Shown: positions 9,386-19,135 of the stretch, piece after piece
How positions within the stretch are numbered: position 1 is the stretch's first letter
Layout: every line of letters begins with the position of its first letter
Position numbers and translations under genes: made by a program
Source: Mycolicibacterium madagascariense
GTDB taxonomy: Bacteria; Actinomycetota; Actinomycetes; Mycobacteriales; Mycobacteriaceae
Length of the DNA: 64,000 bases
Direction of reading: 5' to 3'
NCBI RefSeq assembly: GCF_010729665.1
Contig: NZ_AP022610.1
Span: forward strand, 496,001-560,000
The notes under the pieces: generated by a model
The model's database searches: none
Told to the model about the DNA's origin: nothing
The model's input: the letters and a program-made list of their open reading frames with translations, nothing else

Positions 9386-9656
9386 GGGCGGTGCCCGCAG
9401 AAGTGGCCTTGCGCAACGCCATTCCGACGACGACGGTGCACAGCCAGACCGCCAGGCCCGTCGGTGCCAGCGACGTCGGGCGCTGCCAGGCCCGGCTCGC
9501 CAGCCAGCCGACCGCCGTGCCGGACAGGAACGGCCACGCGGTCTCGGCGACGCCGGCCACCGTGAGCCCCTCGGCGTGGCTGCGTCGTCCGATGGCGCAG
9601 AACAGGATCACGCAGGCGACGTCGGCGAGCAGTGCGCCCGCGGCGCGGTTACGCAT
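9288..9656 (-). CDS. DUF3054 family membrane protein
   Basis: This small integral membrane protein of 122 residues has four predicted helices. It shows the DUF3054 pattern DVACVILFCAIGRRSH, an AWPFLSG turn and GMALRKATSAGTA. The ATG overlaps the end of the upstream M23 lipoprotein gene by 8 nt, so the two probably form one transcript. The 3' end overlaps the histidine kinase gene on the other strand by 98 nt. The function of DUF3054 is unknown. Confidence 0.85.
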   Translation of the reverse strand: MRNRAAGALLADVACVILFCAIGRRSHAEGLTVAGVAETAWPFLSGTAVGWLASRAWQRPTSLAPTGLAVWLCTVVVGMALRKATSAGTALSFVAVAFLSTAILLLGWRLGAGALARHRRSL

Positions 9657-10893
9657 AGCTCATCACGTCCAGCACCAGCGGTCCGACGCCGCTCTCGTCG
9701 CGCGGTGCGAAGCCCGGCGCCATCGGGGCCGGGGCGCCGGCCATCACAGCGTCGAGGGCGTCCATCGACGCCAGCCGGCCCGCGAGGGAGAAGTCCTTGA
9801 ACACGAACGGTAAACCGTTGGAGCGCAACGGATCCGGGGTGCTCATCACGTGGAAGTGCAAATGCGGCGCGTCGGTGTTGCCGCTGTTGCCGAGGTTGGC
9901 GATGACCTGACCCGTGCTGAGTTGGTCGCCGGGTTTGACCTTGACCGAGCCCGTCTGCAGATGGGCGTAGAACGCGTATCTCTTCTCGGCGCCTCCGCCG
10001 GAGATGTCCTGCACGACGTGATTGCCGCCGTACTGGTCGAGCGGTAAGCCGGTCGGGCTGCGGCCCGCCACCTGCTCGGGCAGCCCGTCGAGCACGGCGA
10101 CCACGGGCCCGTCGGCCACGGCATGGATGGCCGCGCCGAAGTAGGGATAGCTCTGCGGTGCGGCGCGATCCCCGGAGAAGAGTGTGCCGTTGGGGCTCAG
10201 CTGCACGTAGTCGACCGCGAAACGCTCTGCGGCCCAAAGACTTCCGTCCAGCGGGTTCATGGCCATCCGATGTCCGGTCATGTCGCAGCAGCTGTCACCG
10301 TCCAGCCAGCGCGGGCCGTCCAGCGGCGGGGAGATGACGGCGGGCTGTTCGGTGGACACGGTCACGGGCGCCACGCCGTCCTCGGACATGTGCGCCGGCA
10401 GCAGCGGCGGCATCGGCGCGGCCAGGTCGACGGCGATGGTGTGGGACAGTTCGGTGGGCACCGGAGCCGAGGCGTCGAGCACCACGTCGAGCCACACGAT
10501 GCCCGCCTGGCCCGGGCCGAGGGTGGCCGTCGGCGTCTGCGAGGCGCCCAGCACGCGGGTCCAGTACGCCAGCCGTGCGCCGGCCAGCACCAGCAGATCC
10601 CGGCCTGCGGCCCTGACGGACAGCGACGTCAGCGTGACGTTGGCCGCCTGGGTGTTGGTCAGCTGTAGTTCGTAGGCCAGATGCCGCTTGCCGTCGGTGG
10701 TGGGCACGGGAACGGGGGCGGCCACCACCGTCGCCAGGACGGGGGTCACCTGTGCGGGTGGCGCCAGCGGCGGGGTCTGCGACGGCGTCGCGGAAGTCGA
10801 ACTGGCAGACGGCTTTTCGGCCGGGGCGCTACACGAGGCCGTCAGGACTGCCGCAGCGAGGAGGGCGAGCGACGTTCGGACGGCACGGGGCAT
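9649..10893 (-). CDS. Lipoprotein with M23-type peptidase domain
   Basis: The product is 414 residues. A lipoprotein signal peptide ends in LTASC with acylated Cys21. A Ser/Thr/Pro linker and a beta-rich domain follow. The M23 (LytM-like) domain at about 200-380 shows GHRMAMNPLDG, RFAVDY and HLHFHV, which supply the His/Asp/HxH zinc ligands, and YAFYAHLQTGSVKVKPGDQL, the typical strand before the active site. It is likely a surface peptidoglycan endopeptidase or a carbohydrate-binding relative. A TAGGAT box (10900-10905 on this strand) lies 6 nt before the ATG, suggesting a leaderless mRNA. Confidence 0.85.
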   Translation of the reverse strand: MPRAVRTSLALLAAAVLTASCSAPAEKPSASSTSATPSQTPPLAPPAQVTPVLATVVAAPVPVPTTDGKRHLAYELQLTNTQAANVTLTSLSVRAAGRDLLVLAGARLAYWTRVLGASQTPTATLGPGQAGIVWLDVVLDASAPVPTELSHTIAVDLAAPMPPLLPAHMSEDGVAPVTVSTEQPAVISPPLDGPRWLDGDSCCDMTGHRMAMNPLDGSLWAAERFAVDYVQLSPNGTLFSGDRAAPQSYPYFGAAIHAVADGPVVAVLDGLPEQVAGRSPTGLPLDQYGGNHVVQDISGGGAEKRYAFYAHLQTGSVKVKPGDQLSTGQVIANLGNSGNTDAPHLHFHVMSTPDPLRSNGLPFVFKDFSLAGRLASMDALDAVMAGAPAPMAPGFAPRDESGVGPLVLDVMSYA

Positions 10894-10902
10894 GGCCCGA
10901 TC

Positions 10903-11940
10903 CTAGGGCCCGGCATCCGGATCGAGGTCCGTCTCGGTGCGGAAGACGAAGAAGAAGACCACCCACCCGATCGCCGAGATGAAGATCCAGCTGACGAGGC
11001 GGTAGACGAGCATCGCCGAGATCGCCGACGCCAACGTCATTCCGCTGGACACCAGACCGGGGACGAGCACGGCCTCCACGACGAGCAGGCCGCCGGGCAT
11101 CAGCGGGATGGAGCCGACCGCCCGCGCGGCCGCATAGGCGACGGTGAGACCGGCCAGCGACGGGTGCCCGCCCGCGGCGTAGGCGGCGAACGCCAGGCAC
11201 GCGACGTCGGCGATCCAGTTGAACAGCGACCAGCTGAACGCGGTGCCGAGCGCGCGACGGGACAGGCTCACCGACTCGAGCTGCGCCAGCGTCTCCCGCC
11301 ACTTCGCCACTCCGGCGTCGAGGGGTTTGCCGCGCACGGAGTTCACCCACGCCAGCACCCGCACCCCGATGCCGTCGATCTGCTGCGGATTCGAGGCGAC
11401 CGTCTGCGCGAGCAGCACCAGCGCGACGAACACCCCCAGCGTGAAGATCAGCGACAGCGGGTTCTTGCTGGCGCCGAGCAGGAACGCCCCACCGAGGCCG
11501 ATCAGACCCAGGCCGACGACCTGCAGCGCGCCCGACATGACCAACTGCCACGACGCGACGACCGGCGAGGCCCCCCACATGCGCTGCTGGCGGTACACGA
11601 ACGTCGCCGAGAGCACGGGGCCGCCGGGAATGGTCGTGGACAGTGCGTTGCCCGCGTAGAACGCTGCCTCCGAGCGCCACTGCTTGACGACGACGCCCGC
11701 CGACCGCAGCAGCGTCCGCTGAATCTGGGCGAAGCTGTGCATGGACGCGACGGCGGCGACGATCGCGGCGACCACCCACCATCCGTTGGCCGACAGCAGG
11801 CTGCGCCAGGCCTTCGCAAGCTGATCCCACACCAGGACCACTTCGACCGCGAGCACCGCGACGGCGATGCCGATGACGACCCAGCGCAGCCACCAATACC
11901 CGCCGCGCGTGCGGTATGGGGGCGCGACCAGCTCGGACAC
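10903..11940 (-). CDS. Lysylphosphatidylglycerol synthase TM-like membrane protein (Rv0204c-like)
   Basis: The product is 345 residues with about eight hydrophobic segments, matching the UPF0104/LPG-synthase transmembrane family (Rv0204c position). The conserved [15 protein letters not shown] loop and the [19 protein letters not shown] segment are family hallmarks. There is no catalytic aminoacyl-transferase domain, so it is probably a flippase-like or accessory protein. The GTG start lies 7 nt after a TACTCT -10 box on this strand, so it is probably leaderless. It is divergent from the AI-2E family transporter. Confidence 0.85.
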   Translation of the reverse strand: MSELVAPPYRTRGGYWWLRWVVIGIAVAVLAVEVVLVWDQLAKAWRSLLSANGWWVVAAIVAAVASMHSFAQIQRTLLRSAGVVVKQWRSEAAFYAGNALSTTIPGGPVLSATFVYRQQRMWGASPVVASWQLVMSGALQVVGLGLIGLGGAFLLGASKNPLSLIFTLGVFVALVLLAQTVASNPQQIDGIGVRVLAWVNSVRGKPLDAGVAKWRETLAQLESVSLSRRALGTAFSWSLFNWIADVACLAFAAYAAGGHPSLAGLTVAYAAARAVGSIPLMPGGLLVVEAVLVPGLVSSGMTLASAISAMLVYRLVSWIFISAIGWVVFFFVFRTETDLDPDAGP

Positions 11941-11947
11941 GGATATC

Positions 11948-12010
11948 AGAGTAAGGCCGGGGACCTCGCGCGGCGCGGGGCCGGGAACGGTCGGGGCGAG
12001 TCGTTACGCT
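11948..12010. promoter_or_regulatory. Back-to-back leaderless promoters
   Basis: On the minus strand TACTCT (11948-11953) lies 7 nt from the GTG at 11940. On the plus strand TACGCT (12005-12010) lies 6 nt from the ATG at 12017. Neither start has a Shine-Dalgarno sequence. Two divergent leaderless transcripts are inferred. Confidence 0.45.
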
Positions 12011-12016
12011 ACCGGA

Positions 12017-13186
12017 ATGCCAGGACGCTCGCTGGACCCGCAGGCCGACGCGTCGGTACACCCCATCGTCCGCAAGACCGCCGCGTGGTCGTGGCGGTTC
12101 CTCGTCATCCTCGCCGCGCTGGGCGCACTGCTGTGGCTGGCGATGCACCTCGAGGTCATCGTGGTGCCGGTGCTGCTGGCGACGATGGTGACCGCGATGC
12201 TGTTGCCGCTCGTCGACGTCCTGGACCGGCGCGGACTGCCGCGTGGCGCCGCCGTCGCGGCCGTCATGCTGATCAGCATCGTCGTCGTCGGCGGCATGCT
12301 GACCTTCGTCGTCAGTCAGTTCATCCAGGGCGCTCCCGCGCTGATCGACCAGGTCGCCCTGACCATCACCAACGCGCGCAACTCCCTCAGCTCCGGTCTG
12401 CTGGCCCACTTCAGCAATGCCCAGATCAAGAGTGCGACCGACGCCGCGATCGGGGCGCTCAAGGACAATCAGGCCAAGCTGACCAGCGGTGCGCTGTCCA
12501 CCGCGGGCACCATCACCGAGATCGTCACCGGCGCCCTGCTGATGCTGTTCACACTGATCTTCCTGCTGCAGGGCGGCCGCACCATCTTCGCGTTCATCAC
12601 GAAGGTCTTCCCGGTCGACGTCCGCGACCGCGTCCGCGATGCCGGCCGCGCGGGCTTCCACTCACTGACGGGTTACGTCAGGGCGACGTTCCTCGTCGCG
12701 CTGACCGACGCCATCGGCATCGGCACGGGGTTGGCGATCATGGGCATCCCGCTCGCGCTGCCGCTCGCGTCGCTCGTCTTCCTCGGCGCGTTCATCCCGC
12801 TCATCGGCGCCGTCATCGCCGGCGGCCTGGCCGTCATCGTGGCGCTCATCGCGAAGGGCTGGGTCTTCGCGCTCATCACGCTCGGTCTGATCGTGGCCGT
12901 GCAGCAGCTGGAGTCGCACGTGCTGCAGCCGCTGGTGATGGGGCGCGCGGTGTCACTGCACCCGCTCGCGGTGGTGCTGGCGATCGCCGCCGGTGGGGTC
13001 AGCGCCGGAATCGTCGGAGCGCTGCTGGCCGTGCCGCTCGTCGCCGTGCTCAACAGCTCGCTGCGCGTGCTGCTGGCGTCGGATCCCGATGCCGAGGAGC
13101 AGGCGCTCGACGACGACACCGGCCCGCCCATCTCGTCGGGCACGACGGACGACATCGAGGCGATCGACGCCGAGCGACGAGGTTAG
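12017..13186 (+). CDS. AI-2E family transporter (Rv0205-like)
   Basis: The product is 389 residues with about eight membrane helices in the AI-2E/PerM arrangement: two N-terminal helices, a coiled soluble region at about 100-170, then a helical core with [23 protein letters not shown] and the conserved [21 protein letters not shown] loop near the C-terminus. The family includes TqsA and proton-driven exporters; the substrate is unknown here. The stop codon overlaps that of convergent mmpL3 (TTAG at 13183-13186). Confidence 0.88.
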   Translation: MPGRSLDPQADASVHPIVRKTAAWSWRFLVILAALGALLWLAMHLEVIVVPVLLATMVTAMLLPLVDVLDRRGLPRGAAVAAVMLISIVVVGGMLTFVVSQFIQGAPALIDQVALTITNARNSLSSGLLAHFSNAQIKSATDAAIGALKDNQAKLTSGALSTAGTITEIVTGALLMLFTLIFLLQGGRTIFAFITKVFPVDVRDRVRDAGRAGFHSLTGYVRATFLVALTDAIGIGTGLAIMGIPLALPLASLVFLGAFIPLIGAVIAGGLAVIVALIAKGWVFALITLGLIVAVQQLESHVLQPLVMGRAVSLHPLAVVLAIAAGGVSAGIVGALLAVPLVAVLNSSLRVLLASDPDAEEQALDDDTGPPISSGTTDDIEAIDAERRG

Positions 13187-16100
13187 AGCCGGCCCTCGCG
13201 ACGCAGCAGGTCGGCAGCGCTGACGCCGCCACCGCGACGCTTGGGCTCGTCGGCCTCGCCTCGGGTGTCGATCTTCTCGGTCTGGTCGGGCTCCGCGCGC
13301 TGCGTGGGGATGGCCGTGGTCGGCGGTTCGGCAGCGGGGGCCGCCGGGGGCGCCTGACGCCGGGCGACCGTGGGCCGACCGGCCTCCGTCGGACCATTCG
13401 GGGTGGTCGCGCCGCTGCGCAGATCGCCGAGCCACGATTCGATCTCGCGGTTGCCGTTGGCGCTCGATCCACGCGAACTCGTCGCGCGGGCTTTGGCCGG
13501 GGTGCGCGGCGGGGTGGCCGGACGGGCCGGGTCCACCCTCGGCGTGCGCGTGGTCGGCGGGTCCACCGGCGTCCGCGTGGTCGGCGGGTCCACCGGCGCG
13601 GCGGCCGGCATCCGGGTCGTCGGCGGTTCGGCGGGCGGAGCGGCCGGCGTCGCGGGCAGGCGCGTCGTCCCCGCGGCCGAGGGCGGGCTGACCCGCTGCG
13701 GAGCGACCTTGCCCGTGGTGGCCGACCTTGGCCCGGCCTGCGGATGGGTCGGGTCGTGCGGCGACGGCAGCGCGCGCATCGGGGCGCCCGCGCCGACGAG
13801 TGCCTCGGAGTCCGGCTCGGACTCCCGGGCGGTCGGGCGCTTGCGCTCGTCGGGCAGTTCGACCTCACCGAGACCGAGTCGCTCCTGGATGCGCTTCATC
13901 CACCGCGGTGCCCACCAGCAGTCGTCGCCCAGCATCTTCATGATCGCGGGCACCAGGAACATACGAATGATGGTGGCGTCCAACAGAAGTGCGAGCAGCA
14001 GACCGAACGCCAGGTACTTCATCATGACCAGGTCGGAGAACACGAACGCGCCGGCGACCACCGCGAGGATGAGCGCGGCGCCGGTGATCAGCCGGCCGGT
14101 CGTGGCGGTGCCGATGCGGATCGCCTCGGCGGTCGACATGCCGCGCGCCCTGGCCTCCACCATGCGGGACACCAGGAACACCTCGTAGTCGGTCGACAGA
14201 CCCCAGATGACCGCGATGATCAGACCGATCATCGGCGCCATCAACGGCTGCGGGGTGTAGTTCATCAGGCCCGAGCCGTGCCCGTCGACGAACATCCACG
14301 TCAGGATGCCCATCGTCGACCCGAGGGTCAGCGCGCTCATCAGCGCGGCCTTGATGGGCAGCACCAGCGATCCGAACGCCAGGAACATCAGCACCGTCGT
14401 CGTGAGGATCAGCACCACGACCATCAGCGGGAGCTTCTCGAAGAGGCTGTGGATGCTGTCCTGTTCGAGCGCGGGCGTGCCGCCGACCCAGATCGACACG
14501 CCCTTGGGGGCGCTCAGGTTGCGCAGTTCCGCCGTCTTCTGCGCGGCGTCGCCGTTGTCCTTCAGGCCGTTCTGCAGGACGCACGGCAGGTCCTTGGACA
14601 TGCACGGGTGACCCTGGCCGTCGGCCCCGATCGGGATGGCGGGGTTCTTGACGTCCGGTGCGACGGGCCGCTCGTCCCAGGTGCCCGTGAACCCGGTGAC
14701 CTGGCTCGCCTCGTTCTTGACCTCGGCGATCTGCTCCGGCGTGGCGTGCTGGATGACCAGCGTCAGCTTCTGGGTCCGGTAGCCGGGGAAGCTGTCGTCG
14801 AAGGTCTTCTGCGCGACGCGCACCGCATTGTCGGGGGGCAGGTACTTCTCGCTGATGCCACCGAGCGCCAGCTGCCCGAGCGGGATGACGAGCAGGATCA
14901 TGACGATGACGATGGGCAGCGCGAACGCGCCGGGCCGCTTCATCACCTTGTTGACCAGCGTTCCCCAGAAGCCCTTCTCGACTTCTTCGCGGGTCTTGGT
15001 CTTCTGGGTCTTCTCGGACAGGAAGTGCAGCCACCAGACGGTGATCCGGCGGATCAGCGGCACGTATCGCGCCAGGACCAGGATCGCCGTCACGGTCGCG
15101 ACGAAGATGACGATGCCGAGCAGGACCCAGAACAGTGCGCCCTCGACGATGCCCGCATCGCGCAGCGCATAGATGCCGTAGGCCAGGCCGCCGTAGGTAC
15201 CCAGGTAGCCGAACAGCAGACCGATGAGGGCCAGCGTGGCGCCCTGCTCGCCGGTGTGCTTGATCTTGATGCGGGCGATGTGGCCGAGCGCGATGCCGAC
15301 CGGGGGCAGCAGGATGCCTGCCGGGATCGAGGCCAGCGCGAGTTGACTGCGTCGGGGGTTGGCCGGGTCGGAGTGGATGGTGTCCGGTTCGGCGAACTTG
15401 ATCAGGGACTTCACGCCGAGCGCGTCGACGCGCGGGCCGAGGAGCGCCAGGCCCGCCGCGAGCACGGTGTTCGACAGGATCGCCGCGAGCATGACCGAGG
15501 CAATGATCGCGTAGGTGATGGACTTGAGGAAGCCCTGCGGGAACAGCAGCAGCGGAACCGACGAGGCCACGATGATGACCGCCGAGAACATCACCGTGCG
15601 GCCCGACGTCATCATGGTCCGGCGGACGGCCGTCTCGGTGTCGTAGCCCTCGGCGATCTCCTCGCGGAACCGGCTGACGATGAACAGGCCGTAGTCAATG
15701 GCGATGCCGAGGCCGATCAGCGTCACCACCGGTTGGGCGAAGAAGTGGACCGGGGTGAAGTTGGCGACCACCCGCATGATGCCGAGGGCGCCCATGATGG
15801 TCAGCCCGCCGATGATGGCGGGGAGGCTGGCGGCGATCACCGTGCCGAAGACGAAGAAGAGGACGACGGCGACCAGCGGGATGGCGGCCACCTCGGCACG
15901 CTTCTGGTCGTCGCCGATGGTGCCCGTCAGCTCGCTCGCGATGGGCTGCAGACCCGCCAGCTTGATCTGGCCGTCGTCGACCTTCTGCAGGTCGGGCTGG
16001 ATGGTCTTGTAATTCTTGAGGATCGTGTCGTCGTCGTTGCCCTTGAGCGGCATGACGATGAACGTGCGGGTCCCGTTGTTGGCGAGCGCGGCGTTCGTGG

Positions 16101-16458
16101 TCGGGTCACCGGTCGGGTTCTCCAGGTAGCCGCGCCAGTAGAGGATCTGGTCGGGGTGGTCGGCGACCACCTTGTCGAGCTCGTCCTTCATCTGCTTGGA
16201 CCACTGCGGGTCGTTGACCTTCTTGCCGCTGGGCGCGTCCAGCACCGCGACGATGTGGCTCAACCGGTCGCGACCGTAGACGTCGTCGCCGAGTTCGGAC
16301 GCCGCGACCGACTGGCTGGTCTCGTCGTAGAACCCGCTCTGCGTGACGTGCTGTCCAAGGCTCGCACCGTAGATGCCGCCACCAAGGCACAGCGCGACCA
16401 TGATCCCGATAACCGCGTATCGGAATCGGTACACCATCCGACCCCACCAGGCGAACAC
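13183..16458 (-). CDS. mmpL3: Trehalose monomycolate flippase MmpL3
   Basis: The product is 1091 residues. The RND topology has an N-terminal helix, a porter domain, helices with [16 protein letters not shown], a second porter domain, and helices with [17 protein letters not shown]; the Asp-Tyr pairs form the proton relay blocked by SQ109-type inhibitors. A cytoplasmic tail of about 250 residues is rich in Pro/Thr/Ala and contains repeated PPTTR motifs. MmpL3 moves trehalose monomycolate across the inner membrane and is essential in mycobacteria. The Rv0205-like neighbour is convergent and the NYN protein gene lies upstream, as in Rv0205-Rv0207c. Confidence 0.96.
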   Translation of the reverse strand: MFAWWGRMVYRFRYAVIGIMVALCLGGGIYGASLGQHVTQSGFYDETSQSVAASELGDDVYGRDRLSHIVAVLDAPSGKKVNDPQWSKQMKDELDKVVADHPDQILYWRGYLENPTGDPTTNAALANNGTRTFIVMPLKGNDDDTILKNYKTIQPDLQKVDDGQIKLAGLQPIASELTGTIGDDQKRAEVAAIPLVAVVLFFVFGTVIAASLPAIIGGLTIMGALGIMRVVANFTPVHFFAQPVVTLIGLGIAIDYGLFIVSRFREEIAEGYDTETAVRRTMMTSGRTVMFSAVIIVASSVPLLLFPQGFLKSITYAIIASVMLAAILSNTVLAAGLALLGPRVDALGVKSLIKFAEPDTIHSDPANPRRSQLALASIPAGILLPPVGIALGHIARIKIKHTGEQGATLALIGLLFGYLGTYGGLAYGIYALRDAGIVEGALFWVLLGIVIFVATVTAILVLARYVPLIRRITVWWLHFLSEKTQKTKTREEVEKGFWGTLVNKVMKRPGAFALPIVIVMILLVIPLGQLALGGISEKYLPPDNAVRVAQKTFDDSFPGYRTQKLTLVIQHATPEQIAEVKNEASQVTGFTGTWDERPVAPDVKNPAIPIGADGQGHPCMSKDLPCVLQNGLKDNGDAAQKTAELRNLSAPKGVSIWVGGTPALEQDSIHSLFEKLPLMVVVLILTTTVLMFLAFGSLVLPIKAALMSALTLGSTMGILTWMFVDGHGSGLMNYTPQPLMAPMIGLIIAVIWGLSTDYEVFLVSRMVEARARGMSTAEAIRIGTATTGRLITGAALILAVVAGAFVFSDLVMMKYLAFGLLLALLLDATIIRMFLVPAIMKMLGDDCWWAPRWMKRIQERLGLGEVELPDERKRPTARESEPDSEALVGAGAPMRALPSPHDPTHPQAGPRSATTGKVAPQRVSPPSAAGTTRLPATPAAPPAEPPTTRMPAAAPVDPPTTRTPVDPPTTRTPRVDPARPATPPRTPAKARATSSRGSSANGNREIESWLGDLRSGATTPNGPTEAGRPTVARRQAPPAAPAAEPPTTAIPTQRAEPDQTEKIDTRGEADEPKRRGGGVSAADLLRREGRL
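13547..13598 (-). repeat. 27-bp tandem repeat in the mmpL3 tail
   Basis: Two near-perfect copies with a 27-bp period (13547 and 13574) encode successive VDPPTTRTP units in the cytoplasmic tail of MmpL3. In-frame length variation between strains is possible. Confidence 0.8.
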
Positions 16459-16537
16459 TCGAGCTCCTAACTGATCTTCTTCACGTCCCGACCTCGGCTA
16501 ACCCTCTACCTCGGCTTCAATTGTTCCTGCGAGTCGT

Positions 16538-17251
16538 TCACGCGCGTGAGGTAAGCAACGAGGACAACGGCCGGAAGGGCTGCAGCCACGCCCCCTGCTG
16601 GGGCAGCGAGTCGAGGCCGATTCGCGGCAGTGGCTCCCTGAACACACCGGGAATGTCCTCGAGGTCGACGAACTCCAAGGTATCCGACGCTAACGCCCAA
16701 CTGGCATGTTCGCGAAATCCGAGGACGCTGACGGGGATGCCGTCGCGGGCGATCTCCTCCAGCGGCACCCGGAAGGCCTGGCCGTCCGCGGAGGCCACGT
16801 AGAGGCCGGCCAAGCCCTCGCTCCGCCGCAGCGCAATGTGGTCGAGCATGTCACCGTCGACGTCGCTGTCGTCGTCGATCTTGGGTTTGGCGAACACCGC
16901 GAAGCCGACGTTGCGCAGCGCCTCGACCCACGGGCGAACGACGTCGGCACTTCCCGGGGCGATGTTGGTGAACACCGTCGCCTCGGGTTCGAACGTGACG
17001 TGCGGCACGTCGTGCGCGCGGCTGCGGGACAGATCGGCCGTCTGGGCGAGCAGCCACCGGCCCAGGGCGTCGAACCGCGGCCGGTGCGCCGCGGTGGGAC
17101 GGCCGCCGAGGATCGACCCGAGCCCCATGTCGAGGTTCGGCGCATCCCAGACGAGCAGCACGCGCTGCGGGCCGCTGGGCGCCGGCTGACCGGCGTCGCC
17201 GGACTCGTCGGCGAGTTCCTCGACGTCGGGCAGATCCTCGGTGAGGCTCAT
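16538..17251 (-). CDS. NYN-domain protein (Rv0207c-like)
   Basis: The product is 237 residues. A PIN-like NYN fold is suggested by LLVWDAPNLDMGLG (first Asp), a central KIDDDSDVDGDMLDHIA acidic cluster and GLYVASADGQAF (last Asp region); NYN proteins are usually metal-dependent RNases. The start ATG at 17251 has GGAGAA upstream and overlaps the trmB stop (ATGA), so it is coupled to the tRNA methyltransferase. That context suggests an RNA-related role, but the substrate is unknown. It precedes mmpL3 on the same strand with an 80-bp gap. Confidence 0.82.
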   Translation of the reverse strand: MSLTEDLPDVEELADESGDAGQPAPSGPQRVLLVWDAPNLDMGLGSILGGRPTAAHRPRFDALGRWLLAQTADLSRSRAHDVPHVTFEPEATVFTNIAPGSADVVRPWVEALRNVGFAVFAKPKIDDDSDVDGDMLDHIALRRSEGLAGLYVASADGQAFRVPLEEIARDGIPVSVLGFREHASWALASDTLEFVDLEDIPGVFREPLPRIGLDSLPQQGAWLQPFRPLSSLLTSRA

Positions 17252-18012
17252 CGCTTCTCCCACAGGAACTCGGCGACGGCGCTGCCGGCGTGCCGGGCCT
17301 TGTCCTCGTACTTCGTCACCGGCCGCCGGATCGAGATGGGCAGATCGTCGCCCGCATCGGGATCGAGCCTGCGCAGGGCGGGTTCGGCGTCCCCGACCTC
17401 GCCGATCTGTTCGGCGTATCCGGCGTGGTCGGTGGCGGCGTGCAGGATGCCGCCCGGTCGCAGGCGGTCGGCCAGCAGGGCGACGGTGGCCGGCTGCAGC
17501 AGCCGGCGCTTGTGGTGGCGGGCCTTGGGCCAGGGGTCGGGGAAGAACACCCGCACCCCGGTCAGCGACTCCGGCGCGAGGAGGTGCTCGAGGACGTCGA
17601 CGCCGTCGCCGCGGATGAGGCGCACGTTGGTGAGGCCGTCACGGTCGATGCCGTTCAGCAGTTGGGCGAGGCCACGCTTGTAGACCTCGACCGCGATGAC
17701 GTCGAGCTGCGGCTCGGCCGCGGCCATCGCCAGGGTGGAGACGCCGGTACCGCACCCGATCTCCAGCACCAGCGGCGCCGAGCGTCCGAACCACGCCGGG
17801 GCGTCCAGCGGGTGGGCCAGCTGCCCGTCGGAGTCCCTGGCCTGCATGCCGAGCTCGGGCCAGCGGCGTTCCCACGTCTCCCGCTGCAGACCGGACAGCG
17901 CCGACCGCCGGGATCGGAAGCTGGCGACGCGGGGGAAGGGATGGGCGGGCACCGACCCTTCGTCCCCGCGGGCCTGCTCGCGCTGCACCTGCATCCGTAC
18001 ATGGTCGCTCAT
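17248..18012 (-). CDS. trmB: tRNA (guanine-N7-)-methyltransferase
   Basis: The product is about 254 residues (Rv0208c is 263). The SAM-binding motif LVLEIGCGTGVSTLAMA is followed by the TrmB signatures VRVFFPDPWPKARHHKRRL and GGILHAATDHAGYAEQI. It methylates G46 of tRNA to m7G. The ATG at 18012 was chosen because it gives the usual length; upstream sequence stays open without a better start. The downstream NYN gene overlaps its stop codon. Confidence 0.93.
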   Translation of the reverse strand: MSDHVRMQVQREQARGDEGSVPAHPFPRVASFRSRRSALSGLQRETWERRWPELGMQARDSDGQLAHPLDAPAWFGRSAPLVLEIGCGTGVSTLAMAAAEPQLDVIAVEVYKRGLAQLLNGIDRDGLTNVRLIRGDGVDVLEHLLAPESLTGVRVFFPDPWPKARHHKRRLLQPATVALLADRLRPGGILHAATDHAGYAEQIGEVGDAEPALRRLDPDAGDDLPISIRRPVTKYEDKARHAGSAVAEFLWEKR

Positions 18013-18145
18013 CCAGACCGGTGTACCCGCATCGTGGTGCAATTCGATACCCAACAGTTGCCTTAGGCGGCTAAGAGCCGCTCGGCGGGTGCTCCGGGCG
18101 GTGCGACGATGGCAGCCGGGGGTTGGCAGCTGAGGGCTTTCGATC

Positions 18146-19135
18146 ATGACGCAGGCATTCGTCGACGAGCTGACCCAGCTGGTCGGGGCCGCGGGCATGC
18201 CGGCTGTGCGCCCGATCGTCGATCGGCTGCGATGGCCCGTGCGCGTCGCGGTGACGGGCCGCCCGGGCGTCGGGCGGGACTGCGTGGCGGCGGCGCTACG
18301 GCGCCGCGGCTGGGCCACCGCCACCCCCGCCGCGGGCGAGGTGCTGGTGCTCGTCATCGCCGAGACGGTCACCGGGGAGGACCGGGCGGCGCTGGCAGCG
18401 GCGCGCGGACCGGCGCTGGTCGTCCTCACCAAGGCCGACCTGGCCGGACCCGATGACCCGCTCGCGACGGCGACGCGCTGGGCGGGCGATGCCCAGCGGC
18501 TGACCGGCGTGCCGACGGTGCCGCTGGTCGGATTGCTCGCCGCCCTCGACCACCCCCTCGACGACGAACTGGTCGACGCGTTGCGCGTCTTCGTGACCGC
18601 GCCGCCGGACCTCACCTCGGTCGACGCCTTCGTGGCACGCCCGCACGTCGTCGCCGCGGTCCTGCGCGAGCGGTTGCTGCTGCGCCTCGACCGGTTCGGC
18701 GTCGCGCATGCGGTGCGCGCGCTGTCCGACGGGGTCGACGCCGGCGACCTCGGCGCCCGCCTGGCCGCGGCGAGCGGGATCGACGGGGTGCTGGTCGCAC
18801 TCGATGCCGTCGCGGCACCGGTGCGCTATCTACGCCTGCGCGCGGCAGTGCGCGAATTGCGTTGTCTGGCAGTCGAATCCGGCGACGACGAGCTCTTGGC
18901 CCTGCGGGCCGCCGATGCGACGGCGATGGCGGTGATGACCGCCGCCGTCGACGTGCTGGAGGCGGCGGGGCTGTCCGTCGACCGCGGCGACACCGCGAGC
19001 GCCCACCTCGCCCGCGCCGTCCGCTGGCGCCGCTACGGCCGAGGTCCCGTGGCTGCCGTGCACGGCCAGTGCAGCGCCGACGTCGTCAGAGGGTCGCTGC
19101 GCCTGCTGGCCGACGCGCGGGAACCGTCGGCGTGA
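18146..19135 (+). CDS. Degenerate P-loop GTPase-like protein (Rv0209-like)
   Basis: The product is 329 residues. The N-terminal part (VRVAVTGRPGVGRDCVAAALR) looks like a Walker A strand-loop-helix, but Arg-Asp replace the usual Lys-Ser/Thr. A TKAD motif (VVLTKADLAG) matches the guanine-specificity box. The C-terminal half is helical and Ala-rich. The stop overlaps the GTG of the next gene (GTGA), which has a similar degenerate fold. Order after divergent trmB matches Rv0209. No biochemical role is known to me. Confidence 0.75.
   Translation: MTQAFVDELTQLVGAAGMPAVRPIVDRLRWPVRVAVTGRPGVGRDCVAAALRRRGWATATPAAGEVLVLVIAETVTGEDRAALAAARGPALVVLTKADLAGPDDPLATATRWAGDAQRLTGVPTVPLVGLLAALDHPLDDELVDALRVFVTAPPDLTSVDAFVARPHVVAAVLRERLLLRLDRFGVAHAVRALSDGVDAGDLGARLAAASGIDGVLVALDAVAAPVRYLRLRAAVRELRCLAVESGDDELLALRAADATAMAVMTAAVDVLEAAGLSVDRGDTASAHLARAVRWRRYGRGPVAAVHGQCSADVVRGSLRLLADAREPSA

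Noticed and set aside
13541..13630. The mmpL3 tail repeat as a separate mobile or minisatellite element
   Set aside because: It is short, in frame and encodes the known Pro/Thr-rich tail type; an internal coding repeat is sufficient.
10681..16470. A 1929-codon open frame on the plus strand opposite mmpL3
   Set aside because: It is antisense to three conserved genes (the lipoprotein, the LPG-TM protein and mmpL3) and out of frame with the AI-2E transporter. The product is His/Arg/Asp low-complexity, without any domain.
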